Below, piece by piece: positions 57,953 to 64,000 of a DNA stretch of 64,000 bases (the stretch's first letter is position 1; every line of letters begins with the position of its first letter). Origin of the DNA: Myxococcales bacterium. Lineage in GTDB: Bacteria > Myxococcota_A > Polyangia > Nannocystales > Nannocystaceae. The notes under the pieces were generated by a model. The model was not told the DNA's origin. It saw nothing but the letters and a program-made list of their open reading frames with translations, and did no database searches. The translations under genes were made by a program, and so were the position numbers. The stretch is from assembly GCA_020633335.1 (NCBI GenBank), contig JACKDU010000016.1, positions 35,575-99,574 of the forward strand. The letters run 5' to 3'.

Positions 57953-58705
57953 TCAGGCGGCCTGGGGCGCGGCGACGACCGGCTCCGCAGCGGCCCGCGC
58001 GGGCGCGGGCCCGGTGAGCGCGCGCTCGACCGCGAGGATCCGCCGGGCGTAGTCGACCAGCGCGCGGCGCCGGCCGACGCCGACCTGCGCATAGGTCCCG
58101 CCGTGATCGACGACGACCAGCGCGCAGGCGATCCCGGCGATCGAGAGCCACGCCGCGCGCGCGAGCCAGCGGGCGCCGGCGCCGTCGATCTGCCGCCGGA
58201 GGAAGTCGACGTGGAAGTCGAGGTGCGAGGCCTCGTCGCCGGTGATCTCCTCGAGGGCCGCGCGGAGCTTGCCGACGGGGAGGCGGGCGGCGATCGATCC
58301 GTAGAAGCCGATGCCGACGACCTCGGCCGCGAGGAGGACGAGGATCTTGAGGCGGAAGCCGGCGAGGCGGCGGACCCGGACGAAGAGGCGCTCGCTCCAC
58401 GTCGTCCCGAGGAGCTCGCCGCCGAGGCCGCGGACCATCCCGCCGAGGATCCGGGCGTGGCGCCCCTCCTCGCGGACGAAGAGGCGGAGGGCGGCGCGGT
58501 ACTCGTCGTCGACCGCGGGGAGGGTGACGCGGGCGACCTGGTGGGCGATCCGCCCCTCGCCGGCCTCGCCGATCTGGAAGCGGGCGAGCGAGCGGGCGAG
58601 GGGGGCGCGCCAGGCCGCGGGGAGCTCGGCGGCGTCATCGAGGGGGGGCAGCGGCCGGCGGGCGCGCTCCGCGAAGCGATTGTGCCAGTGGGTCCAGGTG
58701 CTCAT
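57953..58705 (-). CDS. Ferritin-like di-iron protein
   Basis: A 250-residue protein without a signal peptide. Di-iron ligands of a ferritin-like four-helix bundle are visible: EAGEGRIAH, EEGRHARIL, AAEVVGIGFYGSI and DEASHLDFHVDFLR. The two ExxH motifs and two single Glu positions make a complete site. A hydrophobic segment (WLSIAGIACALVVV) after the bundle may make it membrane-associated. The family is broad (oxidases, oxygenases, storage proteins), so the reaction is unknown. It is not a close copy of the two lipoprotein ferritin-like domains in the window. Confidence 0.72.
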   Translation of the reverse strand: MSTWTHWHNRFAERARRPLPPLDDAAELPAAWRAPLARSLARFQIGEAGEGRIAHQVARVTLPAVDDEYRAALRLFVREEGRHARILGGMVRGLGGELLGTTWSERLFVRVRRLAGFRLKILVLLAAEVVGIGFYGSIAARLPVGKLRAALEEITGDEASHLDFHVDFLRRQIDGAGARWLARAAWLSIAGIACALVVVDHGGTYAQVGVGRRRALVDYARRILAVERALTGPAPARAAAEPVVAAPQAA

Positions 58706-58820
58706 CGGGGTCTCCTCTCGCTCCTACGCCTGGCGCGGCCGCGATCGGCCGGCGATCCCCGCGAGCGGTCGCCTCCCGCGGGTGAACGGTCGCGGGCCGG
58801 GTGCGGAGGTCTCCTACAGC

Positions 58821-58852
58821 GATGGTTTGGGCGCCGATGGTTGGGGCTCCGA
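58821..58852 (+). repeat. 15-bp tandem repeat upstream of the murein endopeptidase gene
   Basis: GATGGTTTGGGCGCC (58821-58835) is followed by GATGGTTGGGGCTCC (58836-58850) and then GA. The units match at 13 of 15 positions and lie 70-100 bases before the start at 58921, in its promoter or leader. The rest of 58706-58920 shows no gene. Confidence 0.45.
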
Positions 58853-58920
58853 CGAGGCATGCGCGGGAGCGCGCGGCGGGGGATGACGGGGCGCCGATCG
58901 ATCGGCTAGGGTCAGATGGA

Positions 58921-60102
58921 ATGCTCGCGGCCCTCGCAGCGTTGACCCTCCTCACCTCGAGCGGCATGGCCGAGGAGGGCGAGCAGATCGGCGACACGCC
59001 GACCCGCGGGGTCGTGGTCGATCTCGAGGCCGGCGCCGGCGCGCCGATCGAGGCCGCCGAGGACGAGGGGCGCCGCCAGTGGATCACCCACGAGGTCACC
59101 CCGCGCGAGCGCCTCTCCGAGATCGCCGCCCGCTACGGGGTCAAGCGCGACGACGTCGCCCAGTGGAACAAGCTCCCCTCGCGGCGGGTGCAGCTCAAGC
59201 CCGGGCAGCGCCTGCGGGTCCACGCCCGCCAGGTGCCGCCGCCCCGCAAGGAGATCACCTACGTCGTCGAGCCCGGCGACACCTGGTCGTCGATCGCCGT
59301 CAAGCACCGGGTCGAGTACCGCGATCTCCTCGGCTACAACTGGCCGCGGCCGAAGTCGCTGGATCCCGGGGTGGAGATCAAGGTGTGGATCGATCCGGGG
59401 ATCCCGCGGACCGTCAACCTCCGCAACGGCCCCCAGCCGCCGGCCCTCCCCGAGGGGATCGACGGCGCCAAGAGCATCGGCGCGCCCAACCGCGGCAAGC
59501 TCCGCGACGCGGTGCACCTCCCGGAGAGCCCGCTCTACACCCTCGGCCACGATCGCTGGCTCTGGGGATCGAGCCACGCGATCCGCACGCTGATCACCGC
59601 GATCGCCAACTTCCGCTACGAGAGCGGCTTCGAGGGCGAGCTCATCGTCGGCTCGATGAGCCGGCGCCGCGGCGGTCGCTTCCCGCCGCACCGATCGCAC
59701 CAGTCGGGGCGCGACGCCGACGTCCGTCTGCCGCTCCTCCCCGGGGTGCCGATGACCGCCTTCCCGAACGCCGACGAGATCGACTGGCCGGCGGCCTGGG
59801 AGCTGGTGCGGGCGCTGGTCGCCACCGATGAGGTCGAGGTGATCTTCCTCGACGGGCCGCTCCAGCGCCGGCTCTACCAGGCGGCGCTCTGGGAGGGCGC
59901 GGTCGCCGAGGAGCTCACCGGGATCATCGCCTGGCCCAACCGACAGGGGAACGAGAAGGCGCTCGTCCGCCACTCGAAGGGGCACGACGGGCACATCCAC
60001 GTCCGCTTCCGCTGCGGCCCCGACGAGCCCCGCTGCCGACCGCGGCGGCGCCCGAGGTCGGCCCCGGGGGACGAGGTCGAGGTCGCCGTGGCGGCCCCCT
60101 GA
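58921..60102 (+). CDS. Secreted LysM murein endopeptidase (MepA/M74 type)
   Basis: A 393-residue protein whose ATG at 58921 opens a signal peptide (MLAALAALTLLTSSGMA). Two LysM-type modules follow (ITHEVTPRERLSEIAARYGV with NKLPSRRVQLKPGQRLRV; ITYVVEPGDTWSSIAVKHRV), which bind glycan strands. The catalytic part from about residue 195 resembles penicillin-insensitive murein endopeptidase. It has the zinc motif HRSHQSGRDADV (HxxHxxGxxxD) and the second motif GHDGHIHVRF. MepA cuts D,D cross-links between stem peptides. It should act in the periplasm, or outside if released for predation, in wall remodelling. A terminator hairpin overlaps its stop codon. Confidence 0.9.
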   Translation: MLAALAALTLLTSSGMAEEGEQIGDTPTRGVVVDLEAGAGAPIEAAEDEGRRQWITHEVTPRERLSEIAARYGVKRDDVAQWNKLPSRRVQLKPGQRLRVHARQVPPPRKEITYVVEPGDTWSSIAVKHRVEYRDLLGYNWPRPKSLDPGVEIKVWIDPGIPRTVNLRNGPQPPALPEGIDGAKSIGAPNRGKLRDAVHLPESPLYTLGHDRWLWGSSHAIRTLITAIANFRYESGFEGELIVGSMSRRRGGRFPPHRSHQSGRDADVRLPLLPGVPMTAFPNADEIDWPAAWELVRALVATDEVEVIFLDGPLQRRLYQAALWEGAVAEELTGIIAWPNRQGNEKALVRHSKGHDGHIHVRFRCGPDEPRCRPRRRPRSAPGDEVEVAVAAP

Positions 60103-60115
60103 GGCGGGGGGCTTT
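60094..60115 (+). terminator. Terminator overlapping the endopeptidase stop
   Basis: GCCCCC (60094-60099) and GGGGGC (60107-60112) pair around TGAGGCG, and TTT follows. The stop codon TGA is in the loop. Confidence 0.5.
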
Positions 60116-60160
60116 CGCGGGTGGGGGCGGGTGTGTGTGGGGTCAGCGCCGGCCCTGGGA

Positions 60161-60239
60161 CCGCGAATTCGCGGGAATCGCGTGTGAGCGAACGCGCGCA
60201 CAGAATTCAGGTGTGCACTGGGTTGCACGCCTGCAGGCG
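60161..60239. promoter_or_regulatory. Cluster of three palindromes upstream of an unknown gene
   Basis: CCGCGAATTCGCGG (60161-60174) is a perfect 14-base palindrome. GGTGTGCA (60210-60217) pairs with TGCACGCC (60224-60231) with one G-T pair. CGCCTGCAGGCG (60228-60239) is a perfect 12-base palindrome that overlaps the second. All lie in the 160-base leader region of the gene at 60263. Confidence 0.45.
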
Positions 60240-60262
60240 CGGCCTCATTGTTCGCCGTAGCC

Positions 60263-61057
60263 ATGCCGCAGCCGCAGCCCACCGCCCGACTCCAAGAACG
60301 CCCCCTCCGGCTCCTCCGGCGCGCGATGGGGGACCGCCCCACCCGCCACCAGAAGATCCGCAACCTCGCCGCGGCCCTCCGCACCTACGGTGACGAGGAG
60401 CGGGTGCAGCCGCGCCTCCAGCGGCTCAAGGAGCTCGGCTGGATCGATCGGGTGCCGACGCGCCTCCAGCGGATCGTCGGCGCGATCGACATGACGCGCT
60501 TCTGGATCGTCCCCTGCGCCGCCGACTACTACCGCTCGAAGGGGATCAACTTCTACTTCCACACCCTCCTGCGCTGGCTCGACGATCCGGCGTCGCTGAT
60601 CGATCCGCTGGGCCTCAACTCGACCCGCGACACGATCATCGGCCACGTCCTCCAGGTCGTCCACGCCAACCCGGACTACGACCTCCAGCTCCTCGAGTCC
60701 TTCGAGGACGGGCTCGACCAGATGGAGGCCCAGGTCGTGGCGATCCTCGACGGCACCCACCCGCGGGCCGCGTCGATCATGGCGACGGTCGAGGATCCGG
60801 AGTACCACGCCCGACTCCTGGAGCACGTCCGCCGCTTCCGGGCGGAGCGCGGCAACGTCGAGCACGGCGAGCTCCTCCGCGAGAACGTGATGGACGACGC
60901 GCGCTTCCGGCTCCTCGAGCGGACCTTCGGCGAGCTCCCGCACGCGATGCGCTACTTCTCCAGGCTGCCGACGACCCCGCTCTCGGCGGCGATCCACCTC
61001 CTCACGGTCCACGAGGCGCCGCTCGATCTGATGGTCGACGAGCCGCAGGTCCACTGA
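60263..61057 (+). CDS. Conserved-looking soluble protein, unknown function
   Basis: A 264-residue protein from ATG 60263; a TTG 15 bases upstream is an alternative start. It has no signal peptide. The N-terminal 50 residues are basic (LLRRAMGDRPTRHQKIRNLA) and the rest is mostly helical. Distinctive segments are RFWIVPCAADYYRSKGINFY, LGLNSTRDTIIGHVLQVVHA, NPDYDLQLLESFEDGLDQM and HARLLEHVRRFRAERGN. The repeated HxxQ/ExxH-like pairs hint at a metal or cofactor site, but I cannot assign a family. It is convergent with the flavin monooxygenase through a perfect 28-base palindrome. Confidence 0.6.
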   Translation: MPQPQPTARLQERPLRLLRRAMGDRPTRHQKIRNLAAALRTYGDEERVQPRLQRLKELGWIDRVPTRLQRIVGAIDMTRFWIVPCAADYYRSKGINFYFHTLLRWLDDPASLIDPLGLNSTRDTIIGHVLQVVHANPDYDLQLLESFEDGLDQMEAQVVAILDGTHPRAASIMATVEDPEYHARLLEHVRRFRAERGNVEHGELLRENVMDDARFRLLERTFGELPHAMRYFSRLPTTPLSAAIHLLTVHEAPLDLMVDEPQVH

Positions 61058-61082
61058 GGAGGGAGCGGAGGGCGGCCGAGGG

Positions 61083-61110
61083 GGCCCGAGATCGCCGGCG
61101 ATCTCGGGCC
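61083..61110. terminator. Perfect 28-base bidirectional terminator
   Basis: GGCCCGAGATCGCC (61083-61096) is followed directly by its exact reverse complement GGCGATCTCGGGCC (61097-61110). It lies between two convergent stop codons (61057 and 61127). Confidence 0.75.
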
Positions 61111-61126
61111 TCGTCGCGAGCGCCGC

Positions 61127-62830
61127 TCAGCCCTGCGGGCGGGTGAAGATCCGATCGAGGTAGGCGCTGAGGGGCCCCTGCTGCGCTGGCTGGCCGCGGA
61201 AGCCGATGTGTCCGTCGGGGCGGATCAGGTAGAGGCACTCGCCGTGGGCGCCGAAGACCTCGTGGACCATCCCCTCGCGGTCGGGGATCGCCGCGCCCTC
61301 CCAGCCCGCCGGCGGGGCGGCGCCGCGGTGGACGAGGTGGACCCGGATCGCGTCGCCGTGGCGGGCCTCGACGCCGCGGGCGAGGGTCGCCAGGGCGGCG
61401 AGGTCGTCCTCGCGGGCGTGGAGCCCGGGGAAGAGGAGGAGGTGGAAGGCGGTCCCCTGGAGGTGATCGTGGAGGCGCTCCTCGTGGTCGTCGCCGATCC
61501 AGGTGAGATCGGGGAGGCGCTGCCCCGGCGCCGGCGCGCCGCCGAAGGCGAGGCGGTCGCGGAGGCTCGGCGCCTCGTGGTCGCTCGCGGTGAAGAGGTG
61601 GGTGCGCCAGAGATCGACCTGGGACTCGGCCGCGAGCGAGCTCTTGGGGTAGCCGACCTCGAGCATCGAGATCGTCTGGGCCATCCGCGACTGGACGAAG
61701 CCGAGGTTGCCCATCACCCGGATCATCTGGTTGCGGAGGCCGCGGGCGATCGGCCCGCGGAGGCCGGCGACCGTCGTCATGTTGCGGGTGGCGACGTCGG
61801 TCCAGCTCAGGACGTCGCGGGCGAGCGGGCGGCGCTCCTCCTCGTAGGTGTCGAGGAGCTCGGGGCGGCCGCGGCCGCGGGCGACGAGCGCGAGCTTCCA
61901 GGCGAGGTTGTGGGCGTCCTGGATCCCCATGTTCATCCCCTGGCCGCCGGCCGGCGAGTGGATGTGGGCGGCGTCGCCGGCGATCATCACCCGACCGCGG
62001 CGGTAGGCGGCGGCCAGCCGGCAGTGGATCCGGAAGGCGACCATCCACTTCGGATCGCTGACCCGGGCGTCGGTCGGCCCGCGGCTGCGCAGGAGCTGGT
62101 CGAAGAGCTCGACCGAGAGCTCGGCGTCGACGTCCGGCGGGTTGAAGACGATGAGGCGATAGCGGCGCTCGCCGGGGAGCGGGAAGGCGGCGACCGGGCC
62201 GTCGTCGCCGATGTAGGTGATCACCTCGTCGTCGGGGAGCGGGGTCGGCCACTCGATCCGCACGTCCGCCTGGATCAGCGCGCTCACGTACTGGAAGCCC
62301 TCGAATTCGATCTCGAGGGCGTGGCGGACGGTCGAGTGGGCGCCGTCGCAGCCGACCAGCCAGGGGACGCGGAGCACCTCGCGCTCACCCGCGGCGTTGA
62401 CGAGCTCGGCCTCGACGCCGCCGTCGTCCTGGCGGAGCGCGTCGAGCCGGACCTCGCGCTCGACCTCGATCCCGCGCTCGGCGAGGGCCTCGATGAGGCG
62501 CAGCTCGGTCTCCCGCTGGGAGAGCGAGAGGACGTAGTTGTAGCGCGAGCCGTGGATCGCCAGGGAGACGTGGGCGAGCTCCTCGCCCGCCTGGTTGTGC
62601 GCCCGGAAGCCGCGGAAGGGCTTGCCGCCCGCGAGGATCGCGTCGATCACCCCGAGGTGCTCAAAGACCTCGAGGGTGCGGGCGTGGATCGCCTGCGCCT
62701 TCGACCAGGTGCTCGGGGCCGCGGCCTGATCGACGATGCGGACCGCGAGCCCGTGGCGGTGGAGATCGAGGGCGAGGGCGAGGCCGACCGGGCCGGCGCC
62801 GACGATGAGGACTTCAGGCGTGGGGCGCAT
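61127..62830 (-). CDS. FAD-dependent aromatic monooxygenase (PheA/TfdB/UbiH-like)
   Basis: A 567-residue class A flavin monooxygenase. FAD and NAD(P)H motifs are clear: LIVGAGPVGLALALDL at the N-terminus, the DG motif WLVGCDGAHSTVRHAL, and the GD motif GRVMIAGDAAHIHSPAGG followed by QGMNMGIQDAHNLAWKL. The C-terminal 150 residues (FHLLLFPGLHAREDDLAALA, CLYLIRPDGHIGFRG) form the thioredoxin-like domain of phenol and polyketide hydroxylases. It hydroxylates an aromatic substrate in the cytoplasm, perhaps a polyketide or phenolic compound. No biosynthetic cluster surrounds it, so the substrate is open. The ATG at 62830 is directly followed by the Rossmann strand. Confidence 0.92.
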   Translation of the reverse strand: MRPTPEVLIVGAGPVGLALALDLHRHGLAVRIVDQAAAPSTWSKAQAIHARTLEVFEHLGVIDAILAGGKPFRGFRAHNQAGEELAHVSLAIHGSRYNYVLSLSQRETELRLIEALAERGIEVEREVRLDALRQDDGGVEAELVNAAGEREVLRVPWLVGCDGAHSTVRHALEIEFEGFQYVSALIQADVRIEWPTPLPDDEVITYIGDDGPVAAFPLPGERRYRLIVFNPPDVDAELSVELFDQLLRSRGPTDARVSDPKWMVAFRIHCRLAAAYRRGRVMIAGDAAHIHSPAGGQGMNMGIQDAHNLAWKLALVARGRGRPELLDTYEEERRPLARDVLSWTDVATRNMTTVAGLRGPIARGLRNQMIRVMGNLGFVQSRMAQTISMLEVGYPKSSLAAESQVDLWRTHLFTASDHEAPSLRDRLAFGGAPAPGQRLPDLTWIGDDHEERLHDHLQGTAFHLLLFPGLHAREDDLAALATLARGVEARHGDAIRVHLVHRGAAPPAGWEGAAIPDREGMVHEVFGAHGECLYLIRPDGHIGFRGQPAQQGPLSAYLDRIFTRPQG

Positions 62831-62930
62831 GGGCGGAGTGTCGCAAATGAGGGCGCCCGGGTCCCCCCTCTGAACGCACGTCAGGGGTGGCGTCGCGCGC
62901 TCGCGCGCTCGCGCGCGCGGACCCGACGCG

Positions 62931-63800
62931 CTAGTCGACGCCGACGGCGTCTCGGTACGCCTTCACCAGGCGCTCGTAGCGGGCGCGCTCGTCCGCCGAG
63001 TGGTAGCGCCGGAGGTGCTCCCGCCAGCGCTTGCCCTGGAAGGTGAGGTTGTCGACGAGGCCGCGCATCGCGGCCCGGGTCGCCGCGTCGACGACGCCGG
63101 TGAAGCGGGCGAGGTCGCCACCGGGGCTCGCGTCGACGTAGTAGATCACGTGGGCGCGGAGGCGGTCGCCCGCGGTCCGCTGGAGCGCGGGCGGGAGCGG
63201 GGCGACCCGCCAGGCGCCGCGGTTCTCGACGACCGGGACCGCGGCCGCGTGGAGCTCCTCCTCGGCGGGATCGCGGAGCTCGGCGCAGCGCATCACGCCG
63301 TCGCTCGACCACGCGGACTCCCAGGGGAACGCCGAGGTGTCCTCGACGTGGCGGAGCGAGTACATCCGGGGGGCGACGATCGGCAGGTTGAGGAGCTGGT
63401 ACTGGTAGCTGGCGCCGCCCTCCTGGCAGACCGTCGCGTCGACGACGTAGGGCATGAAGGTGCGGCGCTTGTCGCCAGGCGGGCCCGAGCGCGGGTAGCT
63501 GGGATCGACGAGGGCGTAGTGGCGAAAGTCGGTGATCACCATGAACGCGGTCACCGGATCGAAGGGGACGATGGCCTCGATCCGCCCCGCGTTCTGGCCG
63601 CTCTGGCCGGGCATCAGCGCGATCTGGGGGTCCCCCTGGTAGAGCCGCTCCTGCTCCCGCGGAGTCAGCTCGACGCTCGGGATCGGCTGGCGAAGTCGCC
63701 GCTGCGCGGGCTGACCGAAGCCCGCGCGGAGGCCCGCGTCGCTGCCCAGGGCGAGGAGCGAGAGGGTGAGCGCGGCGACGAGGATCTCCCCCAACGTCAT
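62931..63800 (-). CDS. Secreted SRPBCC/START-like protein
   Basis: A 289-residue protein from ATG 63800, which opens a signal peptide (MTLGEILVAALTLSLLALG). The mature part resembles an SRPBCC helix-grip domain: ARIEAIVPFDPVTAFMVITD with FRHYALVDPSYPR, then strands around TFMPYVVDATVCQEGGASYQ and LNLPIVAPRMYSLRHV, HVIYYVDASPGGD, and the C-terminal helix AMRGLVDNLTFQGKRWREHL. This layout is common in START-type lipid-binding proteins, where the long C-terminal helix closes a hydrophobic cavity. It may carry or sense a lipid in the periplasm. An upstream in-frame start at 63872 would bury the signal peptide and is rejected. Confidence 0.7.
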   Translation of the reverse strand: MTLGEILVAALTLSLLALGSDAGLRAGFGQPAQRRLRQPIPSVELTPREQERLYQGDPQIALMPGQSGQNAGRIEAIVPFDPVTAFMVITDFRHYALVDPSYPRSGPPGDKRRTFMPYVVDATVCQEGGASYQYQLLNLPIVAPRMYSLRHVEDTSAFPWESAWSSDGVMRCAELRDPAEEELHAAAVPVVENRGAWRVAPLPPALQRTAGDRLRAHVIYYVDASPGGDLARFTGVVDAATRAAMRGLVDNLTFQGKRWREHLRRYHSADERARYERLVKAYRDAVGVD

Positions 63801-64000
63801 GGCTGTCACTATACCCGGGGAGGTCGTGAGCTGTGCTGCGTGACCCGGCACATGCGACGAAAAGACGGGCAAGCTGACGCTACGGCGTGAATTTCTTTCG
63901 CTACGTGTTTTCTGAGGGCGCCGCTATGGTGTCTCAGTGCCGCGACGATGAAGCCGGCGGCGCGATGAAGGTCCTCGTCACGAGCTGACGTAACGCCACC
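63801..64000. other. 200 bases at the window edge, no supported gene
   Basis: The stretch has an AT-richer patch (GAATTTCTTTCGCTACGTGT, about 63890-63910) that may be a promoter. Only very short ORFs of 8-15 codons are present. Confidence 0.5.

Noticed and set aside
63800..63872. Upstream start of the SRPBCC protein
   Set aside because: It would place 24 residues before a good signal peptide that begins at 63800.

Overview
The window is one contiguous, very GC-rich, gene-dense stretch of bacterial chromosome. Several features suggest a myxobacterium (Myxococcota), perhaps a Nannocystis-like lineage: many lipoproteins with long Ser/Thr/Gly linkers after the lipobox, CGDGxxxxGExCD cysteine-rich repeats, CotH kinase, lamin-tail and FG-GAP type surface proteins, two class III cyclases, and a RING/TerD-like protein of the MXAN_6230/SCO0854 type. 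This placement is inferred from protein style; the window has no rRNA or tRNA gene. I saw no CRISPR array, insertion sequence or prophage.

Layout. 1-4.5 kb: end of a probable SDR gene, an IgGFc-binding-like lipoprotein, a cytochrome P450 and a 2OG-Fe(II) oxygenase. 4.5-15.5 kb: a di-iron lipoprotein, an HD-like protein, a secreted M19 dipeptidase divergent from an amidohydrolase, then a surface-protein group (lamin-tail protein, CotH kinase, convergent CotH-MopE-lectin fusion). 15.6-19.7 kb: an adenylate cyclase with SRPBCC and DUF5939-like parts and three small unknown genes. 20.3-27.6 kb: a CusCBA-type copper/silver efflux operon behind a 552-base intergenic region containing dyads. 27.6-36 kb: a second di-iron lipoprotein, a small gene with an in-frame TGA, the RING/TerD-like protein, an FG-GAP lipoprotein, and a PcrB-like protein translationally coupled to a membrane adenylate cyclase. 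36-48 kb: an ArdA-like protein, a HEAT-like membrane protein, a universal stress protein plus CoA-transferase, adenine deaminase, CBS protein, PlsC acyltransferase, ADP-ribosylglycohydrolase plus a beta-propeller protein. 48-54.4 kb: DUF2461, a cysteine-rich beta-propeller lipoprotein, a class IV aminotransferase, a peroxiredoxin, a SelW-like selenoprotein and a six-repeat lipoprotein. 54.6-64 kb: ftsZ outside any division cluster, an APC permease, a third ferritin-like protein, a LysM/MepA murein endopeptidase, a flavin monooxygenase and an SRPBCC protein.

The most important observation is selenocysteine. At 52037 a complete SelW/Rdx-type gene has TGA in the second redox position (CxxU), followed by a 7-bp hairpin with an AGGTT loop, so the organism very probably decodes UGA as Sec. 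A second gene (28771-29148, minus strand) also has an in-frame TGA inside what reads as one continuous protein, followed at similar distance by a hairpin with a GGTC loop. It is a candidate for an undescribed selenoprotein family.

Other points are a dispersed TGTCC-N4-GGACA palindrome, strong enrichment of GATC through codon choice before Ile ATC, and a PcrB-like enzyme whose usual phosphate-binding motifs are replaced. Start codons were chosen by signal peptides, overlaps and protein content, because Shine-Dalgarno sequences are mostly weak here.
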